Part shown: positions 5,525-11,606 of the stretch, piece after piece
Layout: every line of letters starts with the position of its first letter
Position numbering within the stretch: position 1 is the stretch's first letter
DNA from: Dehalococcoidia bacterium
GTDB taxonomy: Bacteria; Chloroflexota; Dehalococcoidia; Dehalococcoidales; UBA3254
Direction of reading: 5' to 3'
NCBI GenBank assembly: GCA_030691835.1
Contig: JAUYDO010000243.1
Location: forward strand, 1 to 12,196
Length of the DNA stretch: 12,196 bases
Position numbers and translations under genes: made by a program
The notes under the pieces: generated by a model
What the model was told of the DNA's origin: nothing
The model's database searches: none
What the model saw: the letters and a program-made list of their open reading frames with translations, nothing else

Positions 5525-7998
5525 TTGTTCTCTCCTGTGTATTTTTCTACCTGGACCAGGTTGGTAGCTCTCGCCGGAGCCAGGCAGCTATTGAACTCAC
5601 CCCCGAGAAGCGTGGATGGTCCGGCGCCGCGGTCAACGCCGTCCTTATCATGAATTACCTTGCCTCCGGAGTGAAGCACCACTACCCCCGGCATTATCCT
5701 GGACGTAACGTAAGCCGGCATAACCACCGTGCCGCGGTCATTGTACACCTTTATCATGTCGCCGTCTTTTATACCCCTGGCTCTGGCGTCCACTGTGTTT
5801 ATCCAGACCCGGTGCCGGTAAACGTGGTCTTTAAGCCACTTATAGTCCCAGAACAAGTAATGGACACGGTAGCGGGAGTGCGGCGTTATCAACATCAGCG
5901 GGTACTTCTTTGTCAGCGGGTCGTCCATGCCCCTGGGCATGGCGCGGTAGGTCGGCGACGGGGTCATATCGCCCCAGTCAGCCGGAAGGTTATCGATGAG
6001 GTGACCCAGCGGGTCGTAGTGCTCGCTCTTGCCTCTCTGCGACTCGTCAGCCACCAGCCGTGAGTAAAGCTCTATTTTACCCGAGCCCGTCTTAAAGGGC
6101 TTACCCTCCTTAATCTGTTCGTCCCAGCCGGTGAAAGGTTTCTCATCATACTCATCAGGGTTGATGAACTTGCCCATGCTGTACTCTTCAAAGGACGGCA
6201 ACTTAACGCCTTTCTTTGTCTCGAAGTACTCCTTTATCTGTGCGTAGGCGTCTCTCTGGCACCTCTCCCAGTCAGACTCCCAGTTTTCATCGGTAGTGTA
6301 GTAGGAGAAGAACTTCTTCGGGTCAATCCCCAGCCTTTCAGCAAGCTTGCAATAAGCCCAGACACCGGACTTGACCTCGCCTGGCGGGTCAACCACCCCG
6401 GCGCACCAGTTCACCGCCTCGAAGGTGCCATAGGATGCGCTCCTGGCTATGCCCTTCTCTTCCCACGTCCAGTCCCGGGCGGGCAGTATAATATCGGCGT
6501 ACTTTGCGGTGGGATGCATGAAGCTGTGCATATAGACAAAGAATTCCATCCGGTTAAAGGCTTTGACCTGGTTGTTGGAAGAGTTACAGCATATCACCAG
6601 GCTGTTGGTGGCGTGCGGCTTATGCCCGCCGCCCCAGAACATGACTTTAGGATTGTAGTCCTTTAAGATATCCGGTTTTGCCCGCCAACCTGTCATCCTC
6701 ATATAGTCCTTAGGGCTCAGCTCTCCGCTGCGCACCTTATCCAGCATGAGGACTGACTCAGCCCAGTAGTGACTCCGGTACACCTTGGGCACCTTGAAGT
6801 CCCCCGGCACCCCGCTCCAGCCGCTGAACTCACCACCGGGTATCGGGCGGAACGGACCGGGATGCATCGCCGGACCGGCACCGGGAGTGCCCCAGTAGCC
6901 CAGCATCGCCTGGAGCGCCGCGAAGGAGCCGACAGTCTGTTCGCCGTCGCTCTTGCGGCTAACCGCGAAGTGACAATACAACCAGGCTGGTCTGTTGGTG
7001 CCGACCATTCTGGCTATAGAGCGGATAGTCTCCGCCGGCACGGCGCACTTTACCTCTGCCCATTCCGGAGTCTTGGGCACGCCGTCTGCCTTGCCCAGAA
7101 CGTACTCCTGCCACTTCTGAAAGCCCAGAGGCTCAACGTATCTGGCCACAAACTCTTTATCCCAGAGGTTTTCCATAAACAGGACGTACGCCATTGCCAT
7201 GAACATGGCGCGGTCTGTTCCCGGCTTGATGGGAATCCACTGGTCAGCCAGCACCTGGGCGGCAGCGCTGTACCTGGGGTCAATGATGATGACCGGCTTC
7301 CCCCTTTCCCGCGCCATCTTGATAAACCAGGCGAACATGTGGGCCGGACCCTGGTGCTGTACCGTGGCGTCACTGCCCCAGAGGACAATCATCTTGGTGT
7401 TGGCAAGCATATCGGAGGCTGAGCCTGAGGACCATGACGCCGGTTCCCATCCCTTGCCGCCGGTAATCATGTGCATCATCAACCGTGCCGCGTCATATGA
7501 ACACCACCCCCAGCCGGTCACCCCGGCGCCAAAGTGGGAGAAGAGCCGCTCCGCAGACTCATTAGCGTAAGGTGTGATAATGGAGTAGGGACCATATTTC
7601 TGCTTGGCTCCCTGCAGTTTTTCGGCGATGGTGTCCAGCGCTTCATCCCAGGAGATACGGACATACTTGCCTTCACCCCGCTCGCTCCCCAGCTCTCTCT
7701 TCAACGGATACAGCAGGCGGTCGGGGTGATAGAGCCAGCGGTAGAACTGCAAGCCGATGACGCAGGGTCTTCTCTGCAGTTTGATTTTCAACAGGTCTTT
7801 TTCGGACAGCACCTCATCTTCTCTGCCCACGTTCTTGTTGTAGCGGTCGTCCGGCTCCACGGCGATAATCTTACCGTCCTTTACATGGGCTTTGAAGACA
7901 CACTGCTGGTTGCCGCCGCAGTTACAGCGGCAAGCGGTATATACCGTCTTAGTGCCTTCGTGCTTGTCTACAATGAGTTGTGCCACAGCTTCCTCCAT
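5521..7998 (-). CDS. DmsA-like molybdopterin (bis-MGD) oxidoreductase catalytic subunit, apparently cytoplasmic
   Basis: The product (825 residues from the ATG at 7998) belongs to the DMSO reductase superfamily and should bind a bis-MGD molybdenum or tungsten cofactor plus one N-terminal Fe-S cluster. Cluster cysteines appear to be C23, C27, C33 and C79 (RRPCVIG), with an extra C25. ISWDEALDTIAEKL (115-128) follows. GWCSYDAA places C166 or S167 where DmsA has its molybdenum-ligating serine. MGD motifs are VLWGSD (205-210), IDPRYS (239-244) and IPIKPGTDRAM (255-265). The C-terminal cofactor domain starts near residue 697 and ends NLVQVEKY as in DmsA. There is no twin-arginine signal, so the enzyme should stay in the cytoplasm. 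A GTG at codon 5 (7986) has a better ribosome binding site and may be the true start. It is followed directly by the Fe-S/flavin partner. The substrate is unknown; DMSO is only one possibility. Confidence 0.93.
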   Translation of the reverse strand: MEEAVAQLIVDKHEGTKTVYTACRCNCGGNQQCVFKAHVKDGKIIAVEPDDRYNKNVGREDEVLSEKDLLKIKLQRRPCVIGLQFYRWLYHPDRLLYPLKRELGSERGEGKYVRISWDEALDTIAEKLQGAKQKYGPYSIITPYANESAERLFSHFGAGVTGWGWCSYDAARLMMHMITGGKGWEPASWSSGSASDMLANTKMIVLWGSDATVQHQGPAHMFAWFIKMARERGKPVIIIDPRYSAAAQVLADQWIPIKPGTDRAMFMAMAYVLFMENLWDKEFVARYVEPLGFQKWQEYVLGKADGVPKTPEWAEVKCAVPAETIRSIARMVGTNRPAWLYCHFAVSRKSDGEQTVGSFAALQAMLGYWGTPGAGPAMHPGPFRPIPGGEFSGWSGVPGDFKVPKVYRSHYWAESVLMLDKVRSGELSPKDYMRMTGWRAKPDILKDYNPKVMFWGGGHKPHATNSLVICCNSSNNQVKAFNRMEFFVYMHSFMHPTAKYADIILPARDWTWEEKGIARSASYGTFEAVNWCAGVVDPPGEVKSGVWAYCKLAERLGIDPKKFFSYYTTDENWESDWERCQRDAYAQIKEYFETKKGVKLPSFEEYSMGKFINPDEYDEKPFTGWDEQIKEGKPFKTGSGKIELYSRLVADESQRGKSEHYDPLGHLIDNLPADWGDMTPSPTYRAMPRGMDDPLTKKYPLMLITPHSRYRVHYLFWDYKWLKDHVYRHRVWINTVDARARGIKDGDMIKVYNDRGTVVMPAYVTSRIMPGVVVLHSGGKVIHDKDGVDRGAGPSTLLGGEFNSCLAPARATNLVQVEKYTGENK
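7992..7996 (-). promoter_or_regulatory. Ribosome binding site favouring an internal GTG start of the molybdenum subunit
   Basis: GGAGG at 7996-7992 lies five bases before a GTG at 7986-7984, an ideal spacing. The ATG at 7998 has only a weak GGA before it. Starting at GTG removes four residues and changes no motif. Confidence 0.5.
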
Positions 7999-8073
7999 TA
8001 TCCATATATTTAGCGTCTTAAACGTTACTTATAGTTCAAACTTAGATGAAATCCTGAGCACGAAATCCTATTT

Positions 8074-8136
8074 AAGCTATCAGCTATCAGCTTACAGATA
8101 AGAGCTGACTGCTTACAGCTAATAGCTAACAGCTTA
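8074..8136. repeat. Degenerate AGCTATC/AGCTTAC short tandem repeat cluster
   Basis: Variants of a seven-base unit recur here: AGCTATC, AGCTATC, AGCTTAC, then AGCTGAC, GCTTACAGC, TAATAGCT and AACAGCTTA. Because AGCT is self-complementary, the same words read on both strands, and the cluster could fold back on itself. Similar AGCTGATAGCTGATAGCT strings are common between genes in many environmental bacterial genomes, so this is probably an interspersed genomic repeat rather than a gene-specific element. Confidence 0.6.
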
Positions 8137-8190
8137 GAAATTAGTCCCTTAGAAATGAAATCTTGCGCAAATTAGAAAAAACTGGCTTGC

Positions 8191-8239
8191 GGACAGGCAG
8201 GGTTCACCCAGAAGGTTCTCCCTGAAGGGACGCCTGTCC
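8191..8239. repeat. Inverted repeat GGACAGGC/GCCTGTCC with an inner hairpin
   Basis: GGACAGGC (8191-8198) pairs perfectly with GCCTGTCC (8232-8239), enclosing a smaller hairpin TCCC-TGA-AGGGA near 8219-8230. On the minus strand a run of six T (8181-8176) follows the outer stem by nine bases, so it may weakly terminate the dehydrogenase transcript. The gap before the T run is long for a true intrinsic terminator. Confidence 0.4.
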
Positions 8240-8252
8240 TGCCGTCGGTACA

Positions 8253-8270
8253 ACAGGCCTCCGTGCCTGT
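8253..8270. repeat. Hairpin ACAGGC/GCCTGT
   Basis: ACAGGC (8253-8258) and GCCTGT (8265-8270) form a six-base stem with a six-base loop. The T-rich CCTTTTCTTTT that follows on the plus strand looks terminator-like, but no plus-strand gene ends here. It shares its arm sequence with the neighbouring larger inverted repeat. Confidence 0.4.
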
Positions 8271-8360
8271 CGCGTCCTTTTCTTTTGGTTCCGGCTTGTC
8301 CGGGTTAGGATTTAGGATTTGCTTCTGTCCTTTAATATTTATGTCGTCACATATACTAAA

Positions 8361-9212
8361 CTACTTATACTCGTAAAAACCTTTGCCGGTCTTGCGCCCC
8401 AGCCAGCCGGCGGTAACCATCTTCTTTAGCAGTGTTGGCGGTGCGTACTGCGGTTCTTTGAACTCGTTATAGAGGGAATCAACGATGAAATGGATGACGT
8501 CCAGCCCGATGAGGTCAGCCAGCGCCAGAGGTCCTAGCGGGTGATTCAAGCCCAGTTTCACTCCCTGGTCTATGTCATCTCTGGTGGATACCCCTGCCTC
8601 CAGCATGCGGATGGCATTCAGGATAAAGGGTAAGAGCAGGCGGTTGACAATAAAGCCCGGCGTATCCTTGGCGAAGACAACCGTCTTGCCGAGCGACTCA
8701 CCGAAGGCTTTGCCTGTTTTGATTGTATCTTCGCTGGTGACTATGGTCTTCACTACCTCCAGGAGCGGCATCAGCGGCACCGGGTTGAAGAAGTGCAAGC
8801 CCAGCACCCTGTCCGGTCGCGCTGTCGCCATCGCCATATCTGTAATAGATAGACAGGATGTGTTGGTCGCCAGGATGGCGTGCCCGGGACAAATCCTGTC
8901 CAGCTCCGCCATTATCTTCTTCTTCAGCTCAATGTTCTCGATAGCCGCCTCTATAACCAGGTCGCAATCGCTGAAGTCTTTTACACTCGTAGTGCCTTTG
9001 ATGCGACCCAGTATCGCGTCCTTATCCTTTTGAGCCAGCTTGCCCTTGTCCACCGCCTTAGTCAGCCCGTTGCTCAGGGCTGATAGCCCTTTGTTCAAAA
9101 GCATCTCGTTTATCTCCGAGACAGTCACCTGGTAGCCGGCTTGCGCGCTCACTTGAGCGATGCCGGCGCCCATCACGCCACAACCCACCACACCGACTTT
9201 TTTGATTTCCAT
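8361..9212 (-). CDS. hbd: 3-hydroxybutyryl-CoA dehydrogenase
   Basis: This enzyme interconverts 3-hydroxybutyryl-CoA and acetoacetyl-CoA using NAD(P)H and acts next to thiolase in beta-oxidation or butyrate-type pathways. The 283-residue length is standard. The Rossmann motif VGVVGCGVMGAGIA spans residues 6-19. The catalytic histidine lies in LHFFNPVPLMPLLEVV (H140), with E152 twelve residues on, the spacing known for the His-Glu pair. ATNTSCLSI, GFIVNRLL and GLNHPLGPLALADLIGLD are also family signatures. The start ATG at 9212-9210 has AAGGAAGG upstream. A frame open to 9296 would add 28 residues that no family member needs and would begin only a few bases beyond the predicted transcription start, so it is rejected. 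It is a single-gene unit with its own promoter, followed by a non-coding gap before the molybdenum operon. Product of the reverse thiolase reaction (acetoacetyl-CoA) is its substrate. Confidence 0.95.
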   Translation of the reverse strand: MEIKKVGVVGCGVMGAGIAQVSAQAGYQVTVSEINEMLLNKGLSALSNGLTKAVDKGKLAQKDKDAILGRIKGTTSVKDFSDCDLVIEAAIENIELKKKIMAELDRICPGHAILATNTSCLSITDMAMATARPDRVLGLHFFNPVPLMPLLEVVKTIVTSEDTIKTGKAFGESLGKTVVFAKDTPGFIVNRLLLPFILNAIRMLEAGVSTRDDIDQGVKLGLNHPLGPLALADLIGLDVIHFIVDSLYNEFKEPQYAPPTLLKKMVTAGWLGRKTGKGFYEYK

Positions 9213-9296
9213 AGTACCTTCCTTTACTCTGACCACATTGTGGGAATACGTCCGCCTATGGCGGGCCAGCTTGGTGGCAGGTTGACACCTAAGCAA

Positions 9297-9326
9297 ATTC
9301 TAACAGGGTGTCTATTCGACCGTCAA
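9297..9326 (-). promoter_or_regulatory. Promoter for 3-hydroxybutyryl-CoA dehydrogenase
   Basis: On the minus strand a -35 box TTGACG (9326-9321) and a -10 box TAGAAT (9302-9297), each five of six to consensus, are separated by 18 bases. Transcription would begin near 9290, leaving a leader of about 78 bases before the ATG at 9212. The -35 box lies against the ribosome binding site of the possible small gene on the plus strand. Confidence 0.65.
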
Positions 9327-9333
9327 GGAAGCT

Positions 9334-9522
9334 TTGCGAGCTTCCCCCGTCCGGCGCAAGCGTTTATCCACCACCTGCCTCTTCCTGGTGCTGACTGCCT
9401 TGATTATGGGAGTAAGACTTACCTGGGGCTTTGCACCCTGGCTGGTAGCGCTATTCATAGTCTTGGCGGCAGTCTTTGCATGGAGAGCCTACAAGAAGCC
9501 CATGCCTCTAGGCTGGATATAG
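9334..9522 (+). CDS. Possible small two-helix membrane protein
   Basis: A 62-residue frame begins at a TTG with AAGGAAG four bases upstream. The N-terminus is strongly basic (RASPVRRKRL). Two hydrophobic segments follow: about residues 14-28 (TCLFLVLTALIMG) and 33-49 (FAPWLVALFIVLAAVFAW), ending in a basic RAYKK tail. This arrangement is what one expects of a small inner-membrane protein, and the minus strand here holds no better gene. I recognise no family. Against it are its size, the non-ATG start and the lack of a clear promoter: a TTGACA at 9282-9287 has no matching -10. The gene converges on the FmdB-type gene. Confidence 0.5.
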   Translation: MRASPVRRKRLSTTCLFLVLTALIMGVRLTWGFAPWLVALFIVLAAVFAWRAYKKPMPLGWI

Positions 9523-9555
9523 ACATTGACGGGCACCTCTATCAAGGCGGCGTTT

Positions 9556-9574
9556 GTGAGGCAAACTGCCTCGC
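9556..9574. terminator. Hairpin between convergent genes
   Basis: GAGGCA (9558-9563) and TGCCTC (9567-9572) form a six-base stem with a three-base loop, extended by a G-T and a G-C pair. It lies between the end of the small plus-strand gene (9522) and the end of the FmdB-type gene (9586). There is no T run on either side, so a termination role is only a guess. Confidence 0.3.
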
Positions 9575-9585
9575 GGTTACACGCC

Positions 9586-9780
9586 TCAGGTCGAGGCGGC
9601 GGGAGCGCACCCCGAAGAGCCACCGGTTGAAGAGCCGACGGTACAGAACAGGGAGAACACTCTCTCCGGATTCTTCTCCCCGCACCCTGGGCACTGTATC
9701 TCTGAATCCTTATCAGCCAGACTGCGGCGGAGCTCAAACCTCTCGCCGCACTTCGCGCATTCGTACTCGTAGATAGGCAT
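9586..9780 (-). CDS. FmdB-family zinc-ribbon protein
   Basis: The 64-residue product starts MPIYEYECAKCGERFE and continues with IQCPGCGEKNPERVFS, the signature of the FmdB putative regulatory family. Four cysteines in two CxxC pairs (C8/C11 and C30/C33) should bind one zinc. The C-terminal third is a Gly/Ser-rich tail with C46 and C58, also common in the family. The founding member was linked to regulation of an amidase/formamidase gene, but the true role of most members is unknown. The start ATG at 9780-9778 has GAGGTG eight bases upstream and its own promoter. It stands alone between the MsrPQ operon and the small membrane gene. Confidence 0.9.
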   Translation of the reverse strand: MPIYEYECAKCGERFELRRSLADKDSEIQCPGCGEKNPERVFSLFCTVGSSTGGSSGCAPAAST

Positions 9781-9812
9781 GCAATATCACCTCAAAGCCA
9801 GATTCTGAGTCT

Positions 9813-9842
9813 ATTATAGCTGGTTGGTCTTACGCAGTGCAA
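9813..9842 (-). promoter_or_regulatory. Promoter for the FmdB-type gene
   Basis: On the minus strand a perfect TATAAT (9818-9813) is preceded, after 18 bases, by TTGCAC (9842-9837). Transcription should start near 9806, about 25 bases before the ATG. Confidence 0.65.
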
Positions 9843-9870
9843 AAGCGCGGGATTATTTGTCACCATTCAG

Positions 9871-10488
9871 TTACCGACCTTCCTTTCGCTTGAAGTACTT
9901 CATCGTTACCCTGCTTACCGCCGGCACCCGGAGCAGTAATAGCACGAGCACAATGATTCCATAAATGAACGGCGCGCTGATGGCTATTTTTATTTGCCAC
10001 AGGTAATGGAGCACCGCCAGGATGCCCGCCACGTAAATGAGCCAGTGTAATCTCTGCCAGTTCCTGCCCAGCCGCCTCACCCAGCCCTTAGTAGAGGTCA
10101 CCGCCAGTGCCAGCAGTATCAGGAAAGCGGCAAAACCAGCGATTATATATCGCTTCTCCGCGATGTCTTCCCAGAGCAGGGCGAAGTCGAAACCGTAGTC
10201 CAGTCCCACCAGGTTGAGCAAATGAAGGCTGGCGTAGGCGAAGGCGTAGAGTCCCATCGGGCGCCGGAGCGCCAGCGCCTGCCTGAATCCGGTGAAGTTA
10301 TAGACAGGTGTGCAGGCTAGCGTCAGCGTCAGCAGGAGCAGGGTGTACCTGCCCGTCCGCAACTGGATTTCCCGTATCGGGTTGGCGGTCAGTCCACCCT
10401 GCGTGAAGTCCCATATAAGTAGAAGGAGCGGCGAGAGTGCGCCGGCGTGGAGCAGGATTCGGAGTGTGATGGCTATAGTCTTCTGCAT
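9871..10488 (-). CDS. msrQ: MsrQ, heme-binding membrane subunit of the methionine sulphoxide reductase MsrPQ
   Basis: MsrQ is the b-type heme membrane protein that passes electrons from the quinone pool or a flavin reductase to MsrP outside the membrane. The 205-residue product is close to the usual 200-215 and is almost entirely hydrophobic helices. Expected heme-ligand histidines are visible: H89 in YASLHLL, H148 in QRLHWLIY and H161 in AVLHYLWQ. The 13-residue spacing of the last two equals that in E. coli MsrQ. The conserved ALRRPMGLYAF segment (residues 73-83) precedes the first. The ATG shares one base with the msrP stop (TGATG at 10490-10486) and has no good ribosome binding site of its own, so it probably depends on coupling to msrP. 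No clear terminator follows. Confidence 0.95.
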   Translation of the reverse strand: MQKTIAITLRILLHAGALSPLLLLIWDFTQGGLTANPIREIQLRTGRYTLLLLTLTLACTPVYNFTGFRQALALRRPMGLYAFAYASLHLLNLVGLDYGFDFALLWEDIAEKRYIIAGFAAFLILLALAVTSTKGWVRRLGRNWQRLHWLIYVAGILAVLHYLWQIKIAISAPFIYGIIVLVLLLLRVPAVSRVTMKYFKRKEGR

Positions 10489-11432
10489 CAGTAGAATTTG
10501 GTCAGGTCCATGCCGGTGTAAAGCTGTGCTACTTCATTGCCGTAGCCATTGAGCATTAGCGTCTTGGCGCGAGCCAGCTCGCCGATGCGGCGCTCGCTTG
10601 CTTGAGACCAGCGCGGGTGGTCCACCTCCGGGTTAACATTGGCGTAGAAGCCATACTCCTGCGGCTGTGCGACAGCCCAGGTGGATACCGGCATTTCCTC
10701 CACCAGGTCTATTTTCACGATGGACTTGATATTCTTGAAGCCGTATTTCCAGGGGAGGACCAGCCGCACCGGGGCACCGTTCTGCGCTGGCAGAGGCTTT
10801 CCGTAAAGCCCGGTAGACAGTATGGTCAGGTTGTACATGGCTTCATCCAGTCTCAGCCCTTCGACATAAGGCCAGGCAAGCAAATCAATCTTTTGACCCG
10901 GCATCTGCTCCGGGTTGTACAGTGTCTCAAATCGGACATATTTGGCTCTGGACTGAGGCTCCACTTCCTTCAGCAGTTTGCCCAGTGGGAAGCCGAGCCA
11001 CGGGATGACCATGGACCAGGCTTCGACACAGCGCATGCGGTATATCCGTTCTTCCGGAGAGAACCGGCGTACCAGTTCGTCAATATCAAAGGTGCGGGGC
11101 TTATTGACCATCCCGCCCACCGTCACCGTCCAGGGTGAGGTCTTGAAGTTTTTGGCGGCGTCCCCCACGTCCTCTTTATCAAACGAGAACTCATAGAAGT
11201 TGTTGTAGTTAATTACGTCGTTGCAGGGTGTCAGCTTAGCGCCAAGCTCATCGGTGCTGGCGCTCGCCGCTGCGCCGGCGCAGAAGCCGGTGCCCTCCGG
11301 TGTTATTTTCTGCGGTCTGCAAGCCGAGGACAGGATGGTTCCGGCAACAAGTGCGCCCATTCCAGCGATAAACTTACGCCGGGAAAAGTAGATGTGCTCC
11401 GGCGTGATTTCGTGCGAGTGTATCTTTCCCAT
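10488..11432 (-). CDS. msrP: MsrP, molybdopterin-dependent protein-methionine-sulphoxide reductase (YedY)
   Basis: MsrP repairs oxidised methionines in exported proteins using a single molybdopterin. The 314-residue product has a Tat signal, SRRKF at 17-21, followed by a hydrophobic stretch ([13 protein letters not shown]). The active-site molybdenum-ligating cysteine is C135 in [59 protein letters not shown] and [12 protein letters not shown] all match E. coli MsrP closely. The start ATG at 11432-11430 has GAGGGGG eight bases upstream; an in-frame GTG at 11453 lies upstream of that site and is unlikely. C38 follows the signal's hydrophobic core (ILSSAC), an imperfect lipobox, so the protein may be a lipoprotein or cut by signal peptidase I. 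Two further cysteines (C51, C70) sit in the linker after the signal. It forms an operon with msrQ. Confidence 0.97.
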   Translation of the reverse strand: MGKIHSHEITPEHIYFSRRKFIAGMGALVAGTILSSACRPQKITPEGTGFCAGAAASASTDELGAKLTPCNDVINYNNFYEFSFDKEDVGDAAKNFKTSPWTVTVGGMVNKPRTFDIDELVRRFSPEERIYRMRCVEAWSMVIPWLGFPLGKLLKEVEPQSRAKYVRFETLYNPEQMPGQKIDLLAWPYVEGLRLDEAMYNLTILSTGLYGKPLPAQNGAPVRLVLPWKYGFKNIKSIVKIDLVEEMPVSTWAVAQPQEYGFYANVNPEVDHPRWSQASERRIGELARAKTLMLNGYGNEVAQLYTGMDLTKFY

Positions 11433-11471
11433 AAGATTTTCCCCCTCTCCCACGGCACTCCTTCTAAAAAC

Positions 11472-11501
11472 GTTATCGAGTAAGATGATTTAGTCTGTCA
11501 A
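11472..11501 (-). promoter_or_regulatory. Promoter for msrPQ
   Basis: On the minus strand a perfect -35 box TTGACA (11501-11496) is followed after 18 bases by GATAAC (11477-11472), four of six to the -10 consensus. Transcription would start near 11465, leaving about 30 bases that contain the ribosome binding site of msrP. Confidence 0.6.
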
Positions 11502-11593
11502 ACTTCGCCAATAGCCTACTTTAATTTTAATTCAAAGAGTACCTCGGAGTCTAATAGTTTGATACACTTAAATCAGGCGGAAGTCAATGAATT

Positions 11594-11601
11594 GGGGGGG
11601 G
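11594..11601 (+). promoter_or_regulatory. Eight-G tract serving as ribosome binding site of the Rid-family gene
   Basis: The only purine-rich stretch before the ATG at 11607 is this run of eight G, ending five bases before the start codon. A homopolymer here can change length by slippage, which would alter spacing to the start. Confidence 0.45.
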
Positions 11602-11606
11602 TATGT

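Larger units (their letters stand above)
7999..8360 (-). other. Non-coding gap between the dehydrogenase and the molybdenum operon
   Basis: No reading frame of gene quality is seen in this stretch of about 360 bases. It should hold the 3' end of the dehydrogenase transcript and the promoter of the molybdenum operon. The only promoter hint is a TATAAG hexamer at 8033-8028 on the minus strand, without a convincing -35 box. Its right half carries GC-rich dyads and its left half an AGCTATC-type repeat cluster. A further TTAGGAT direct repeat lies at about 8305-8320. Confidence 0.6.

Noticed and set aside
4748..5653. A 301-codon open frame on the plus strand
   Set aside because: It lies opposite the Fe-S/flavin gene and the end of the Mo subunit gene. 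Its translation shows no family motif, whereas the minus-strand proteins are unmistakable.
8074..8136. CRISPR array
   Set aside because: The unit is about seven bases, with no spacer of regular length and no cas gene nearby.
8171..8239. Intrinsic terminator for the dehydrogenase transcript
   Set aside because: The stem and the T run are nine bases apart, too far for a confident call, so it is listed only as an inverted repeat.
9282..9287. TTGACA as -35 box for the small plus-strand gene
   Set aside because: No acceptable -10 box lies 15 to 19 bases downstream.
9213..9296. Longer 3-hydroxybutyryl-CoA dehydrogenase
   Set aside because: The 28 extra residues lie outside the Rossmann fold, would begin almost at the predicted transcription start, and an ideal ribosome binding site precedes the ATG at 9212.
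9141..9776. A 211-codon open frame on the plus strand
   Set aside because: It spans the dehydrogenase start, its promoter, the small membrane frame and the FmdB-type gene, and has no recognisable domain.
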